Below are positions 31,739 to 40,025 of a stretch of DNA of 64,000 nucleotides, one piece after another. Location: the NCBI GenBank assembly GCA_947630115.1, contig CANRGG010000007.1, positions 1 through 64,000 on the forward strand. Direction: 5' to 3'. The notes under the pieces are model-generated. The model was given only the letters and a program-made list of their open reading frames with translations, was not told the DNA's origin and searched no databases. The stretch's first letter is position 1. The number at the start of each line of letters is the position of its first letter. A program made the position numbers and the translations under genes. Source of the stretch: an uncultured Clostridia bacterium. GTDB taxonomy: Bacteria > Bacillota > Clostridia > Christensenellales > Borkfalkiaceae.

Positions 31739-32269
31739 ATGAAAAAACCCACGAAATCGTTCGAGATCGCCCTTTCCGCGATCGCCTGCGCCATTGCCGC
31801 CGGATTTTTGATGCTCGGAACGATCAACCCCTTCCTGCTCGCGACGGGCTATCTCGTCGCGGAATTTGCGATCATGATCCCGCTTGCCAAGGACTTTCTC
31901 TGGGGGAGCGGTCTTTGCTATCTGGCCGCGGGGCTTCTGGCGCTTCCCTTGGGGCTTTGGAAGATCGTGCCCTATGCGGTCTTTTTCGGGCTTCATCCGA
32001 TCGTCAACTACTTGCAGCGTAAATACGTGAAGAATTTTGCGCTCGGCGCGGTCTGCGAGGCGGCGAAAACGGTGTGGTTCGTGTTTGCGATGTGGCTCTC
32101 TTACTTCGTGCTGAAAACGATGGCGGGATTTTCCTTTCCCGAATCCATCGAAAAATATTTTTATCTGATCCTCTTTCTCGGCGGCACTCTCTTTTTTGCC
32201 GCATTTGATTTCATGATCTTCCGCTGCCAGAGATCGGCGGATCTTGCGGTCAGACGGATCGGGAGATAG
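31739..32269 (+). CDS. Predicted multi-pass membrane protein, unknown
   Basis: The 176-aa protein has about five membrane helices (roughly residues 9-30, 32-50, 55-75, 98-125 and 138-160), with a short basic C-terminal tail. The size and helix count are similar to ECF S components, but no diagnostic motif is visible. It lies 4 bp after the J-like gene without its own clear ribosome site, so translation is coupled and the two products may act together at the membrane. Confidence 0.75.
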   Translation: MKKPTKSFEIALSAIACAIAAGFLMLGTINPFLLATGYLVAEFAIMIPLAKDFLWGSGLCYLAAGLLALPLGLWKIVPYAVFFGLHPIVNYLQRKYVKNFALGAVCEAAKTVWFVFAMWLSYFVLKTMAGFSFPESIEKYFYLILFLGGTLFFAAFDFMIFRCQRSADLAVRRIGR

Positions 32270-32275
32270 ACGCAA

Positions 32276-33661
32276 ATGGAAAAGAACGAAGTCTTGATCG
32301 GGACTGCGGAGGCCCTCGCGAGCGGCGGAGAGGGGATCGTCCGAAAGGACGGCTGCACCCTCTTCGTGCCCTATCTGCTGCCCGGGGAACGCGCGCAGAT
32401 CAAAGTCTTGCAGACAAAGGGCAAGATCGCCTATGGCCGGGTCGGAGAGGTCTATACCCCCGCCGAGGAGCGCGTCCGTCCCGTCTGCCCCGTGTTCGGG
32501 CGGTGCGGGGGATGTCGGCTGCAACATCTGCGCTACGTCGATCAGCTTCATTTCAAGACCATGATCGTCTCGGAGGCGCTCAGAAAGATCGGCGGGATCG
32601 ACTGCGAGGTCAGCTCCTGCGAAAAGAGCGAGAAGGAATACGGCTATCGCAACAAATTGCAGCTGCCCATCGGGCGGCGGGGCGGCGAGAATGTGATCGG
32701 CTTTTACGCCGAGCGCTCGCACCGGATCATCCCCATCAAAAACTGCCCCATCCATCCGAAATGGACGGAAAAACTCATCGCGGCGCTCGAAGATTTCATG
32801 AGCGGCTGCGGTGTGAACGGCTACGACGAGACCACGGGCGAGGGGCTGCTCCGCCATATCGTCGTCCGGGAGATCAAGCGGAGATATCTCATCACGCTCG
32901 TCTCCGCAAAGCGCAGCGTCCCGAAGATCGGGGAACTTCTGCGCCGGCTCGACCGGATCTTCCCCGAATACAGCTTTTATCTCAATTATCATCCCGAAAA
33001 TACCAACGTGGTGTTCGGGAAGGAATTTCAGCTCCTGAAGGGGCCGGGTGCCTATGAGGGCGAGGAGTGTGGGATCGTCTTTGAGGCGGGCGTCAACACC
33101 TTTTTGCAGGTGAACGAATCCATCAAGCGCAAGCTCTATGAGCAGGCGGTCTCCCTCGTCTCCGAGACGGATACGGTCATCGACTGTTATTCGGGCGGGG
33201 GGCTCCTCACCGCGATGTTCGCGAAGAAGTGCCAAAAGGCGTACGGGATCGAGATCGTGCCCGAGGCGAGCGCCTGCGCGGACGCGTTGCGGGAAAAGAA
33301 CGGCCTTCAAGGGAAGATGGAAAATCTCTGCGGCGGGGTCGAAGAATTGCTGCCGTCTTTGCTGGAAAGAGAGAAAGACGCCGTCCTCTTGCTCGATCCG
33401 CCGCGCGCGGGGCTCGAGAGAAAGGTGATCGGGGCGATCAAAGCGTCGGGCGCGGAGCGGGTGATCCTCATCAGCTGCAATCCGGCGACGCTCGCGCGCG
33501 ATCTGGGGCTTTTGACGGGAAGTCTGCGCGAAAACGAGAAGGGAGAACTTCTCAAAGCCGAGGGCGGGGAATATTCGATCGAACTCGTCCGTCCCTTCGA
33601 CATGTTCCCGCAGACCAAGCACGTCGAGACGCTCGTGTATTTGCAGAAGAAAAAAATTTAA
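32276..33661 (+). CDS. 23S rRNA (uracil-C5)-methyltransferase, RlmD/RumA family
   Basis: The 461-aa protein has an N-terminal TRAM domain (GEGIVRKDGCTLFVPYLLPGE), an Fe-S motif CPVFGRCGGCRLQH, SAM motif I VIDCYSGGGLLTAMFA, LLLDPPRAGLE, and the catalytic SCNPATLARDL. The family adds a C5 methyl to uridines of 23S rRNA (U1939 and/or U747). The exact target cannot be decided here. It starts 6 bp after the membrane-protein gene. Confidence 0.93.
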   Translation: MEKNEVLIGTAEALASGGEGIVRKDGCTLFVPYLLPGERAQIKVLQTKGKIAYGRVGEVYTPAEERVRPVCPVFGRCGGCRLQHLRYVDQLHFKTMIVSEALRKIGGIDCEVSSCEKSEKEYGYRNKLQLPIGRRGGENVIGFYAERSHRIIPIKNCPIHPKWTEKLIAALEDFMSGCGVNGYDETTGEGLLRHIVVREIKRRYLITLVSAKRSVPKIGELLRRLDRIFPEYSFYLNYHPENTNVVFGKEFQLLKGPGAYEGEECGIVFEAGVNTFLQVNESIKRKLYEQAVSLVSETDTVIDCYSGGGLLTAMFAKKCQKAYGIEIVPEASACADALREKNGLQGKMENLCGGVEELLPSLLEREKDAVLLLDPPRAGLERKVIGAIKASGAERVILISCNPATLARDLGLLTGSLRENEKGELLKAEGGEYSIELVRPFDMFPQTKHVETLVYLQKKKI

Positions 33662-33676
33662 AAGGAGATAAAAAAT

Positions 33677-34195
33677 ATGTTGGACAAAAAAATTGCGGAA
33701 ATGCTCAACGAGCAGATCAACAAAGAACTGTACTCTGCCTACCTCTACCTCGATTTTGCGAATTATTACGCCGACGAGGGATTGGACGGCTTCGCGCACT
33801 GGTATGAAGTGCAGGCGCAGGAGGAGCGCGATCATGCGCTCATGTTCCGCCGCTACCTCATCAACAACGGCCACAGGGTGGAATTCGGGGCGATCGCAAA
33901 GCCCGACAAGACGTTCAAGTGCCATCTCGACCCCTTGAAGGCGGGGCTCGAGCATGAAATGTACGTCACGAAGCTCATCACCGACATCTATCATGAGGCG
34001 TTCGGGCAGAAGGACTACCGCACCATGCAGTTTCTCGATTGGTTCATCAAGGAGCAGGGCGAGGAGGAGACGAACGCGGACGATATGATCAAAAAATACA
34101 CCCTGTTCGGACAGGACGCCAAGGGGCTGTACGCGCTCAACCAGGAGCTTGCGGCGCGCGTCTATGCGCCCTCCGCGACGGGACCTGCCGTATAA
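33677..34195 (+). CDS. Non-haem ferritin
   Basis: The 172-aa four-helix bundle has the ferroxidase-centre region of bacterial FtnA: NEQINKELYSAYLYLDFANY with Glu ligand, QAQEERDHALMF with ExxH, and the later KEQGEEETNADD. It stores iron as a mineral inside a 24-mer and lowers oxidative stress. An AAAAGGAG ribosome site precedes the ATG. It may be co-transcribed with rlmD, 15 bp upstream. Confidence 0.96.
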   Translation: MLDKKIAEMLNEQINKELYSAYLYLDFANYYADEGLDGFAHWYEVQAQEERDHALMFRRYLINNGHRVEFGAIAKPDKTFKCHLDPLKAGLEHEMYVTKLITDIYHEAFGQKDYRTMQFLDWFIKEQGEEETNADDMIKKYTLFGQDAKGLYALNQELAARVYAPSATGPAV

Positions 34196-34206
34196 GATCG
34201 GAAGAG

Positions 34207-34243
34207 AAACGCCGCCCGGCCGCTCAGCGGCCGGGCGGCGTTT
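34207..34243 (+). terminator. Terminator after ferritin
   Basis: AAACGCCGCCCGGCCGC / GCGGCCGGGCGGCGTTT, 17-18 bp perfect stem with a TCA loop. Confidence 0.85.
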
Positions 34244-34290
34244 GAAAAAGAGCGGTTTTGCCTGAAAAAACGTCGAAAAAGGGGGAAAGG

Positions 34291-35400
34291 ATGGAACGGG
34301 AGGAGAAACAATTCCGGAAAGGGGTTTGGGTGAGCGCCTTGGGGCTCCTTCTGAACGCGCTGCTTGCCGGGGCGAAACTCGCCGCGGGATTTTTGACGGG
34401 GCTCGTCTCGGTCGTCGCGGACGGATTCAACAACCTGTCCGACTGCGGGAGCTGTCTCGTCTTTCTCGTCTCCTTCCGCATTGCGGGAAAGCCCGCCGAC
34501 GAAAAACATCCCTTCGGACATCAGCGCGCGGAGTACATCGCGGCGCTCTTGGTCGCCTTTCTCGTGCTCGGGCTCGCCGCGGGGCTCGGCAGGGAGTCTG
34601 CGGAGCGCCTCTTTTCCGGCGAAACGGCGGTCGCGGGGCTCTATGTCTTTCCCGTTCTGGGCGTTTCCCTGCTCGTCAAGGCGGGCATGAGCGTCTTTTA
34701 CGGGATCCATGCGAAAAAAATGGACTCGGAAGTTCTCCGCGCCGCTTCGCGGGACAGCGCCTGCGATTGCGTCTCGACGCTCGCGGTGCTCGTCGGCGCC
34801 CTTCTGTCCCGCTTTTCGGCGTTTTATGCCGACGGGATCCTCGGCCTTCTCGTCGCCCTCTTCATCGGCTGGCAGGGGGTCAAGATCTTGCTCGACGCAA
34901 GCTCGAAACTGCTCGGCCAGGCGCCGCCCAAGGAGCTTGTCGGCAAGATCCGGGCGCGGATCCTGCGAGAAGAGGGAGTGCTGGGGCTGCATGATCTGAA
35001 GATCTATCCCTACGGCGCGCACAAGAAGTTCGCGACGGTGCACATCGAATGCGACGCGGAAGAGAAGGCGCTCGTCTCGCACGAGCGGCTCGACAAGATC
35101 GAGCGGGCGGTCCGCGAAGAGTTCGGCGTCGATCTGACAGCCCATCTCGACCCCGTTGCCCTCGACGACGAGGAGAAAAACGAGCTCGAACAGCGGGTCC
35201 GCGCGGCGGTGGAGGGCATGGCGGACGGCATGGACATCCACGATTTCCGCATTGTCCGCGGCGCCAAGACGAAACTCGTATTCGAAGTGGGGATCCCCTT
35301 TTCCTGCAAGACCGGGGAAGGGGAGCTTTTGAGCGATATCTGCCGCGCCGTGCGCGTTTTGGGGGATTTCGAACCCGTCGTGACGATCGAGCGGGAGTAA
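34291..35400 (+). CDS. Cation diffusion facilitator (CDF) metal exporter
   Basis: The 369-aa protein has six membrane helices in the first 210 residues and a duplicated cytosolic region afterwards. The metal-site motifs are ADGFNNLSDCGS in helix 2 and SRDSACDCVSTL in helix 5, with the HPFGHQRAEY signature between. CDF proteins export Zn, Mn, Fe or Co by proton antiport. Two C-terminal ferredoxin-like metal-sensing domains appear in tandem (about 205-290 and 295-369), longer than the minimal family. ATG 34291 follows GGGGGAAAGG. Proximity to ferritin hints at iron or manganese, but that is weak. Confidence 0.93.
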   Translation: MEREEKQFRKGVWVSALGLLLNALLAGAKLAAGFLTGLVSVVADGFNNLSDCGSCLVFLVSFRIAGKPADEKHPFGHQRAEYIAALLVAFLVLGLAAGLGRESAERLFSGETAVAGLYVFPVLGVSLLVKAGMSVFYGIHAKKMDSEVLRAASRDSACDCVSTLAVLVGALLSRFSAFYADGILGLLVALFIGWQGVKILLDASSKLLGQAPPKELVGKIRARILREEGVLGLHDLKIYPYGAHKKFATVHIECDAEEKALVSHERLDKIERAVREEFGVDLTAHLDPVALDDEEKNELEQRVRAAVEGMADGMDIHDFRIVRGAKTKLVFEVGIPFSCKTGEGELLSDICRAVRVLGDFEPVVTIERE

Positions 35401-35428
35401 ACTTCTTTTCCTCTCTGCCCGAAATTAT

Positions 35429-35457
35429 TTGCTTTTCTTTTCCCTTTATGCTATAAT
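35429..35457 (+). promoter_or_regulatory. Promoter of the phosphoesterase gene (leaderless)
   Basis: TTGCTT (35429-35434), 17-nt spacer, TATAAT (35452-35457), then TTACCC and the ATG at 35464, i.e. predicted +1 at the start codon. Confidence 0.85.
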
Positions 35458-35463
35458 TTACCC

Positions 35464-36159
35464 ATGAAAGTGTTTGCCGTCAGCGATCTTCATCTCTCGG
35501 GCAGGGCGGACAAGCCCATGAACGTATTCGGGCCCGAGTGGGAGGGACACTTCGAAAAAATCAAAGCCGACTGGCGGAAGAAAGTGGGGGAAGAGGACAT
35601 CGTGCTGCTCGGCGGCGACACCTCCTGGGGGATGTATCTCGACGAGGGCGTCTATGACGTCGAAAGTTTGGCGCCCCTTCCCGGGAAAAAGGTCCTCATT
35701 CGCGGCAACCATGATTTTTGGTGGAACGGCATAACCCGCGTCCGCGAAAGCGCGCCCGACGCCTCGTTCACCTTTTTGCAGAACGACTGCGTGAAGATCG
35801 GCGGCGTCGTCGTCGCGGGCTCGCGCGGCTGGACCTGCCCGGGCTCGTCCGACTTTACCGAGCACGACATGGCGCTGTATCTGCGCGAGGGGGAGCGGTT
35901 CAAACTCTGCTTCCAGGAGGCGAAAAAAGTGCGGGCCGAGGGGGATCTTTTGATCGCGCTCATCCATTTTCCGCCCTTTTCCGTCAAGCTCGAGGACACG
36001 ATCTTTACCAAACTCTTCGAGGAAAACAAAGTGGACAAGGTCGTGTTCGGACACCTTCACGGAGCGGGATATTTTCCCTTGAAATGCGAGAAGAACGGGA
36101 TCGAATACTTCCTCACCTCCTGCGACAAGACGCGGTTTTCGCTCACACGGATCATATAG
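35464..36159 (+). CDS. Calcineurin-like metallophosphoesterase
   Basis: The 231-aa protein has all five metal-binding signatures in order: DLHLS (8-12), GGDTSW, RGNHDFWW, a late IHFPP and GHLHG. It hydrolyses phosphate mono- or diesters with a dinuclear metal. The substrate is unknown. It lies 24 bp before pyrB on the same strand, and no separate pyr promoter or PyrR leader is seen, so it may be the first gene of the pyrimidine transcript. Its ATG has no ribosome site and sits at the predicted +1. Confidence 0.92.
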   Translation: MKVFAVSDLHLSGRADKPMNVFGPEWEGHFEKIKADWRKKVGEEDIVLLGGDTSWGMYLDEGVYDVESLAPLPGKKVLIRGNHDFWWNGITRVRESAPDASFTFLQNDCVKIGGVVVAGSRGWTCPGSSDFTEHDMALYLREGERFKLCFQEAKKVRAEGDLLIALIHFPPFSVKLEDTIFTKLFEENKVDKVVFGHLHGAGYFPLKCEKNGIEYFLTSCDKTRFSLTRII

Positions 36160-36183
36160 ATAAGAAAAATTTCGGGAGATACC

Positions 36184-37107
36184 ATGAAAGAAAAAGACTT
36201 GCTGGGGCTATTGCATTTGTCCGCCGAAGAGATCGACGAGATCCTTTCGCTCGGGCTTGAAATGAAACGGCGGCTCAAAAGCGGGGACAAGACGGGCAGC
36301 GCCCTTGCGGGAAAGTCTGCCGTGACCCTCTTTTATGAGAACAGCACGAGAACTCGCACCTCATTCGAACTTGCCGCCAAATTTCTGGGCGCGCAGGTCG
36401 TCAACATTGCGGCGTCCTCCTCTTCGGTGCAGAAGGGGGAGACGCTCGTCGACACGGGCAAGACGCTCGACGCGATGAAGAACGACTTTATCATCATCCG
36501 CCATCCCATGGGCGGCGCGCCCAAACTGCTTGCGGAAACGGTGAAGGCGCACGTCGTCAATGCGGGCGACGGGATGAACGAACATCCTACCCAGGCCCTT
36601 CTCGACATGCTCACGATGCGCGAGAATTTCGGCAGGATCGAGGGCTTGAAAGTGGCGATCTTGGGGGATATCCGCCATTCGCGGGTCGCAAAGAGCAACC
36701 TCTTCGGGCTGAAAAAGCTCGGCGCGGAAGTCTCCATGTATGCGCCGCGGACGCTGATCCCCGAAGGGCTCGACAGAATGGGCGCGAAGATCTGCTCCTC
36801 GCGGGAGGAGGCGGTCGAGGGCGCGGACGTCGTGATGGGGTTGAGGATTCAGCTCGAGCGGCAGAAGGGGGGGAATTTCCCCTCGCTCGGCGAATACGCC
36901 AAATATTACGGGGCGAACGAAGAATTGATGAAATACGCGAAACCCGGCGCGCTCGTCATGCACCCGGGGCCGGTCAACCGCGGCGTGGAGCTCACCTGCG
37001 GGCTGATCGACGGAGAGACGAGCCGTATCGAGGAGCAAGTTCTCTCGGGCGTCGCCGTCCGCATGGCGGTTTTATCGCTTCTTGCAAAGGAGGAAACAGC
37101 ATGCTGA
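36184..37107 (+). CDS. pyrB: Aspartate carbamoyltransferase, catalytic subunit
   Basis: The 307-aa protein has the carbamoyl-phosphate site FYENSTRTRTSFELA, then HPTQALLDMLT and the late HPGPVNRGVEL. It condenses carbamoyl phosphate with aspartate, the committed step of pyrimidine synthesis. No regulatory subunit gene pyrI follows; pyrC overlaps its end by 7 bp. A GGGAG site precedes the ATG. Confidence 0.97.
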   Translation: MKEKDLLGLLHLSAEEIDEILSLGLEMKRRLKSGDKTGSALAGKSAVTLFYENSTRTRTSFELAAKFLGAQVVNIAASSSSVQKGETLVDTGKTLDAMKNDFIIIRHPMGGAPKLLAETVKAHVVNAGDGMNEHPTQALLDMLTMRENFGRIEGLKVAILGDIRHSRVAKSNLFGLKKLGAEVSMYAPRTLIPEGLDRMGAKICSSREEAVEGADVVMGLRIQLERQKGGNFPSLGEYAKYYGANEELMKYAKPGALVMHPGPVNRGVELTCGLIDGETSRIEEQVLSGVAVRMAVLSLLAKEETAC

Positions 37108-38372
37108 TCAAACATGCGGAGATCGTTTTGAAAAATTCCGTAAAAGTCGCCGATCTGCGCGTCGAACAGGGACGGATCGCCCGGATCGGGAAAGATCTGA
37201 GACCCAAGCGCGACGAACGGGTGATCGAGGCCGAGGGCCTGACGGTCTTTCCGGGGCTCATCGACATCCATGTCCATCTTCGCGAGCCCGGCTTCGAGCG
37301 CAAGGAGGACATTGCAAGCGGCTGCCGCGCCGCCGTCAAGGGGGGCTTCACGCAGATCTGCTGCATGCCCAATACCGAGCCCGTCGCGGACAATAAAGTC
37401 GTGATCTCCTATATCAAAAATCGCGCGAAAGAGGTGAACCTTTGCAAGGTCCGTCCGATCGGGGCGATCACAAAGGGACAGAAGGGAGAGGATCTTGCCC
37501 CGATCGGCGGCATGAAGGCGGCGGGCGCCGTCGCGATCTCCGAGGACGGCAAGAGCGTGGAAAACTCCAAACTCATGGCAAACGCCATGCAATATGCGGC
37601 GGATTTCGGTCTGAAATGCCTCTGCCACTGCGAGGACGCCTCGCTCGTGGGCGGCGGCGTCGTGAACGAGGGCTATTTTTCCACCTTGACCGGCCTGAAG
37701 GGTAGTCTGAGGGCCGCCGAGGACATCATGATCGCGCGGGAGATCTGCCTTGCGGAAAGTCTGAACCTTCCCGTGCATATCTGCCACGTTTCGACCTATA
37801 GCGGCGTGCAGCTCATCCGTGAGGCGAAGGCGCGCGGCGTCAAAGTCACCGCCGAGACCTGTCCCCACTACTTCACCCTCACCGATTCCGCCATCCAGAA
37901 TTTCGACACCGACACCAAGGTCAATCCCCCGCTCCGCGAGGAAAAGGACCGGCTCGCGGTCATCGAGGGGTTGAAGGACGGCACGATCGACTGTATCGCA
38001 AGCGACCATGCTCCCCACCACCGGGACGATAAAAACGTCGAATATGACCTTGCGGCGTTCGGGATCAGCGGGCTCGAAACGAGCTTTGCGCTCTCCTATA
38101 CGCAGCTCGTCAAAGGGGGGGCGCTCTCCCTTTGCGGCCTTGCGGAGAAGATGAGCGCCTCTCCCGCCGCGATCCTCTCCCTCGAAGGGGGAAGCCTCGA
38201 AGAGGGCGCGGCCGCAGACCTTACGATCGTCGATCTCAACGAGGAATGGACGGTCGATCCCGAAACGTTCGTCTCCAAGGGCAAGAACACCCCCTTTAAG
38301 GGGCGCAAGCTCTTCGGAAAAGTCAAATACACCGTCGTGGACGGCGAGATCAAATACGAGGAAGAGAGATGA
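37101..38372 (+). CDS. pyrC: Dihydroorotase, class I
   Basis: The 423-aa amidohydrolase has the metal-binding DIHVHLREPGFERKEDI, MPNTEPV, HICHVSTYSGV and IASDHAPHH. It closes carbamoyl aspartate to dihydroorotate. It is full length, overlaps pyrB upstream and pyrF downstream (ATGA), consistent with a translationally coupled operon. An AAGGAGG site precedes the ATG inside pyrB. Confidence 0.97.
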   Translation: MLIKHAEIVLKNSVKVADLRVEQGRIARIGKDLRPKRDERVIEAEGLTVFPGLIDIHVHLREPGFERKEDIASGCRAAVKGGFTQICCMPNTEPVADNKVVISYIKNRAKEVNLCKVRPIGAITKGQKGEDLAPIGGMKAAGAVAISEDGKSVENSKLMANAMQYAADFGLKCLCHCEDASLVGGGVVNEGYFSTLTGLKGSLRAAEDIMIAREICLAESLNLPVHICHVSTYSGVQLIREAKARGVKVTAETCPHYFTLTDSAIQNFDTDTKVNPPLREEKDRLAVIEGLKDGTIDCIASDHAPHHRDDKNVEYDLAAFGISGLETSFALSYTQLVKGGALSLCGLAEKMSASPAAILSLEGGSLEEGAAADLTIVDLNEEWTVDPETFVSKGKNTPFKGRKLFGKVKYTVVDGEIKYEEER

Positions 38373-39265
38373 TATTCGATAAACTGATCGAGAAGATCAT
38401 AGAAATGCAGAACCCGACCTGCGCGGGGCTGGACACGTCGCTTTCCTATCTGCCCGAAGAAATGCGTGCGGGCGTGAAAGATTTTCAGGGGGCGGCGGAG
38501 GCGGTCCTTTCGTTCAACAAGGGGATGATCGACTGTCTTTGCGACGTCGTTCCCGCGGTCAAGGTGCAGATCGCCTATTACGAGGCGTTGGGCGCGGCGG
38601 GGATAGACTGCTTCGTCAAGACCTGCGCCTATGCCAAAGAAAAGGGGCTTTTCGTCATCGCGGACGCCAAGCGCAACGACATCGGCGCGACGGCTTCCCG
38701 CTATGCGGAGGCGTTTTTGGGCGAGGGAGAGTTCGGAGAGGCGCTGCCCGCCGATCTTCTCACCGTCAACGGGTATCTGGGCTCGGACGGCATTCTGCCC
38801 TTCCTCGAAGCCTGTAAAACGCGCGACAAGGGCATTTTTGTCCTCGTCAAGACGAGCAATCCCTCGTCGGGGGAGCTTCAGAACCTGAAATTACAGGACG
38901 GGCGCACCGTCTTTGAGTGTATGGGCGATATGGCCGAAAGATGGGGCGAGGGCACCTGCGGCAAATACGGCTATTCCCGGGTGGGGGCGGTCGTCGGAGC
39001 GACCTATCCGGAGGAAGCGAAGATCTTGCGCAAACGGCTGCCGCACACCTTCTTCCTGGTCCCGGGGTACGGGGCGCAGGGCGCGAATGCGGAAATGCTC
39101 AAAAACTGCTTTGAAGCAGGCGGTCTGGGCGGGATCGTGAACAATTCTCGCGGGATCCTCTGCGCCTATCAAAAGCGCGGGGGAGACTTTGCGGAAGCGG
39201 CGAGAGCCGCCGCGCTCGACATGCGCGCCGATCTTTGCGGCGTTTTGGGAGAGATCCATGCGTGA
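38369..39265 (+). CDS. pyrF: Orotidine 5'-phosphate decarboxylase, type 2
   Basis: The 298-aa protein belongs to the long (type 2) subfamily. It has CAGLDTSLSYLPE near the N terminus and the catalytic DAKRNDIGATASRYA, followed by TVNGYLGSDG and VKTSNPSSGE. It makes UMP from OMP. In this operon it precedes the enzymes that make its substrate, so order is not pathway order. It overlaps pyrK by 8 bp. Confidence 0.96.
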   Translation: MIFDKLIEKIIEMQNPTCAGLDTSLSYLPEEMRAGVKDFQGAAEAVLSFNKGMIDCLCDVVPAVKVQIAYYEALGAAGIDCFVKTCAYAKEKGLFVIADAKRNDIGATASRYAEAFLGEGEFGEALPADLLTVNGYLGSDGILPFLEACKTRDKGIFVLVKTSNPSSGELQNLKLQDGRTVFECMGDMAERWGEGTCGKYGYSRVGAVVGATYPEEAKILRKRLPHTFFLVPGYGAQGANAEMLKNCFEAGGLGGIVNNSRGILCAYQKRGGDFAEAARAAALDMRADLCGVLGEIHA

Positions 39266-40007
39266 GATCACGGCGACCGTACTCGAAAACAAACCCATCG
39301 CAAGGGGAGTTTATTCGCTCACCTTTGCTTGCGGAACGGAGATCAAGGCGCGTCCCGGACAGTTCGCCATGATCGGCGTCCGCGGCTTTCCGCTCCGCCG
39401 TCCCCTTGCGATCTGCAAGTCGGAGGGGGAGCGTTTTACCGTCTGTTACCGCGTAAAAGGGGAGGGAACGGGCTGTCTTGCCGCCGATTATAAGATCGGG
39501 GAAAAGCTCTCCGTCCTTCTGCCGCTCGGAAACGGGTTTTACGCGGGGGAAAACGAGAAAAAGATCGCGCTCGTCGGCGGCGGCGCGGGGATCTTCCCGC
39601 TCATCTCGGCGATCCGCGAATATTCGCCTGACCGCGAAGTTTATGCCTATATGGGATTTCGGAGCCGGGAGGATCTCTGCATGGAGTATGAGCTGCGGCG
39701 GGCAAAATCGCTCACGATCGCGACGGACGACGGCTCCGAGGGCTTCTGCGGCACGGCGGTGGAGGCGTTTGCAAAAGATCTCAAAGAAGTGGCGCCGGAC
39801 GTCGTGTTCGCCTGCGGCCCCACGCCCATGCTGCGCGCGCTGAAAGCGAAGGCGGGCGGGAAGATCCCGATCTACGTCTCCTTGGAGGAGCGGATGGGCT
39901 GCGGGATCGGGGCTTGCCTTGTCTGTGTCTGCAACAAGACGGACGGCAAGCATGCGCGGGTCTGCAAGGACGGCCCGGTGTTCGAGATCGGGGACGTCTC
40001 CCTGTAA
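39258..40007 (+). CDS. pyrK: Dihydroorotate dehydrogenase electron-transfer subunit
   Basis: The 249-aa protein has a ferredoxin-reductase-like FAD domain (RPGQFAMIGVRGFPLRRPLAI), an NAD-binding part (ALVGGGAGIFPLISAI) and a C-terminal [2Fe-2S] motif CGIGACLVCVC...ARVCKDGPVF. It passes electrons from PyrD to NAD. The ATG at 39258 lies inside the end of pyrF. Confidence 0.95.
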   Translation: MREITATVLENKPIARGVYSLTFACGTEIKARPGQFAMIGVRGFPLRRPLAICKSEGERFTVCYRVKGEGTGCLAADYKIGEKLSVLLPLGNGFYAGENEKKIALVGGGAGIFPLISAIREYSPDREVYAYMGFRSREDLCMEYELRRAKSLTIATDDGSEGFCGTAVEAFAKDLKEVAPDVVFACGPTPMLRALKAKAGGKIPIYVSLEERMGCGIGACLVCVCNKTDGKHARVCKDGPVFEIGDVSL

Positions 40008-40025
40008 AATGGTTTTTGTGAAGTT

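Noticed and set aside
31709..33994. A 761-codon minus-strand open frame across the membrane protein, rlmD and ferritin genes
   Set aside because: It spans three well-supported + strand genes. Its composition (Arg/Asp/His-rich) is typical of antisense shadows in this GC-rich DNA.
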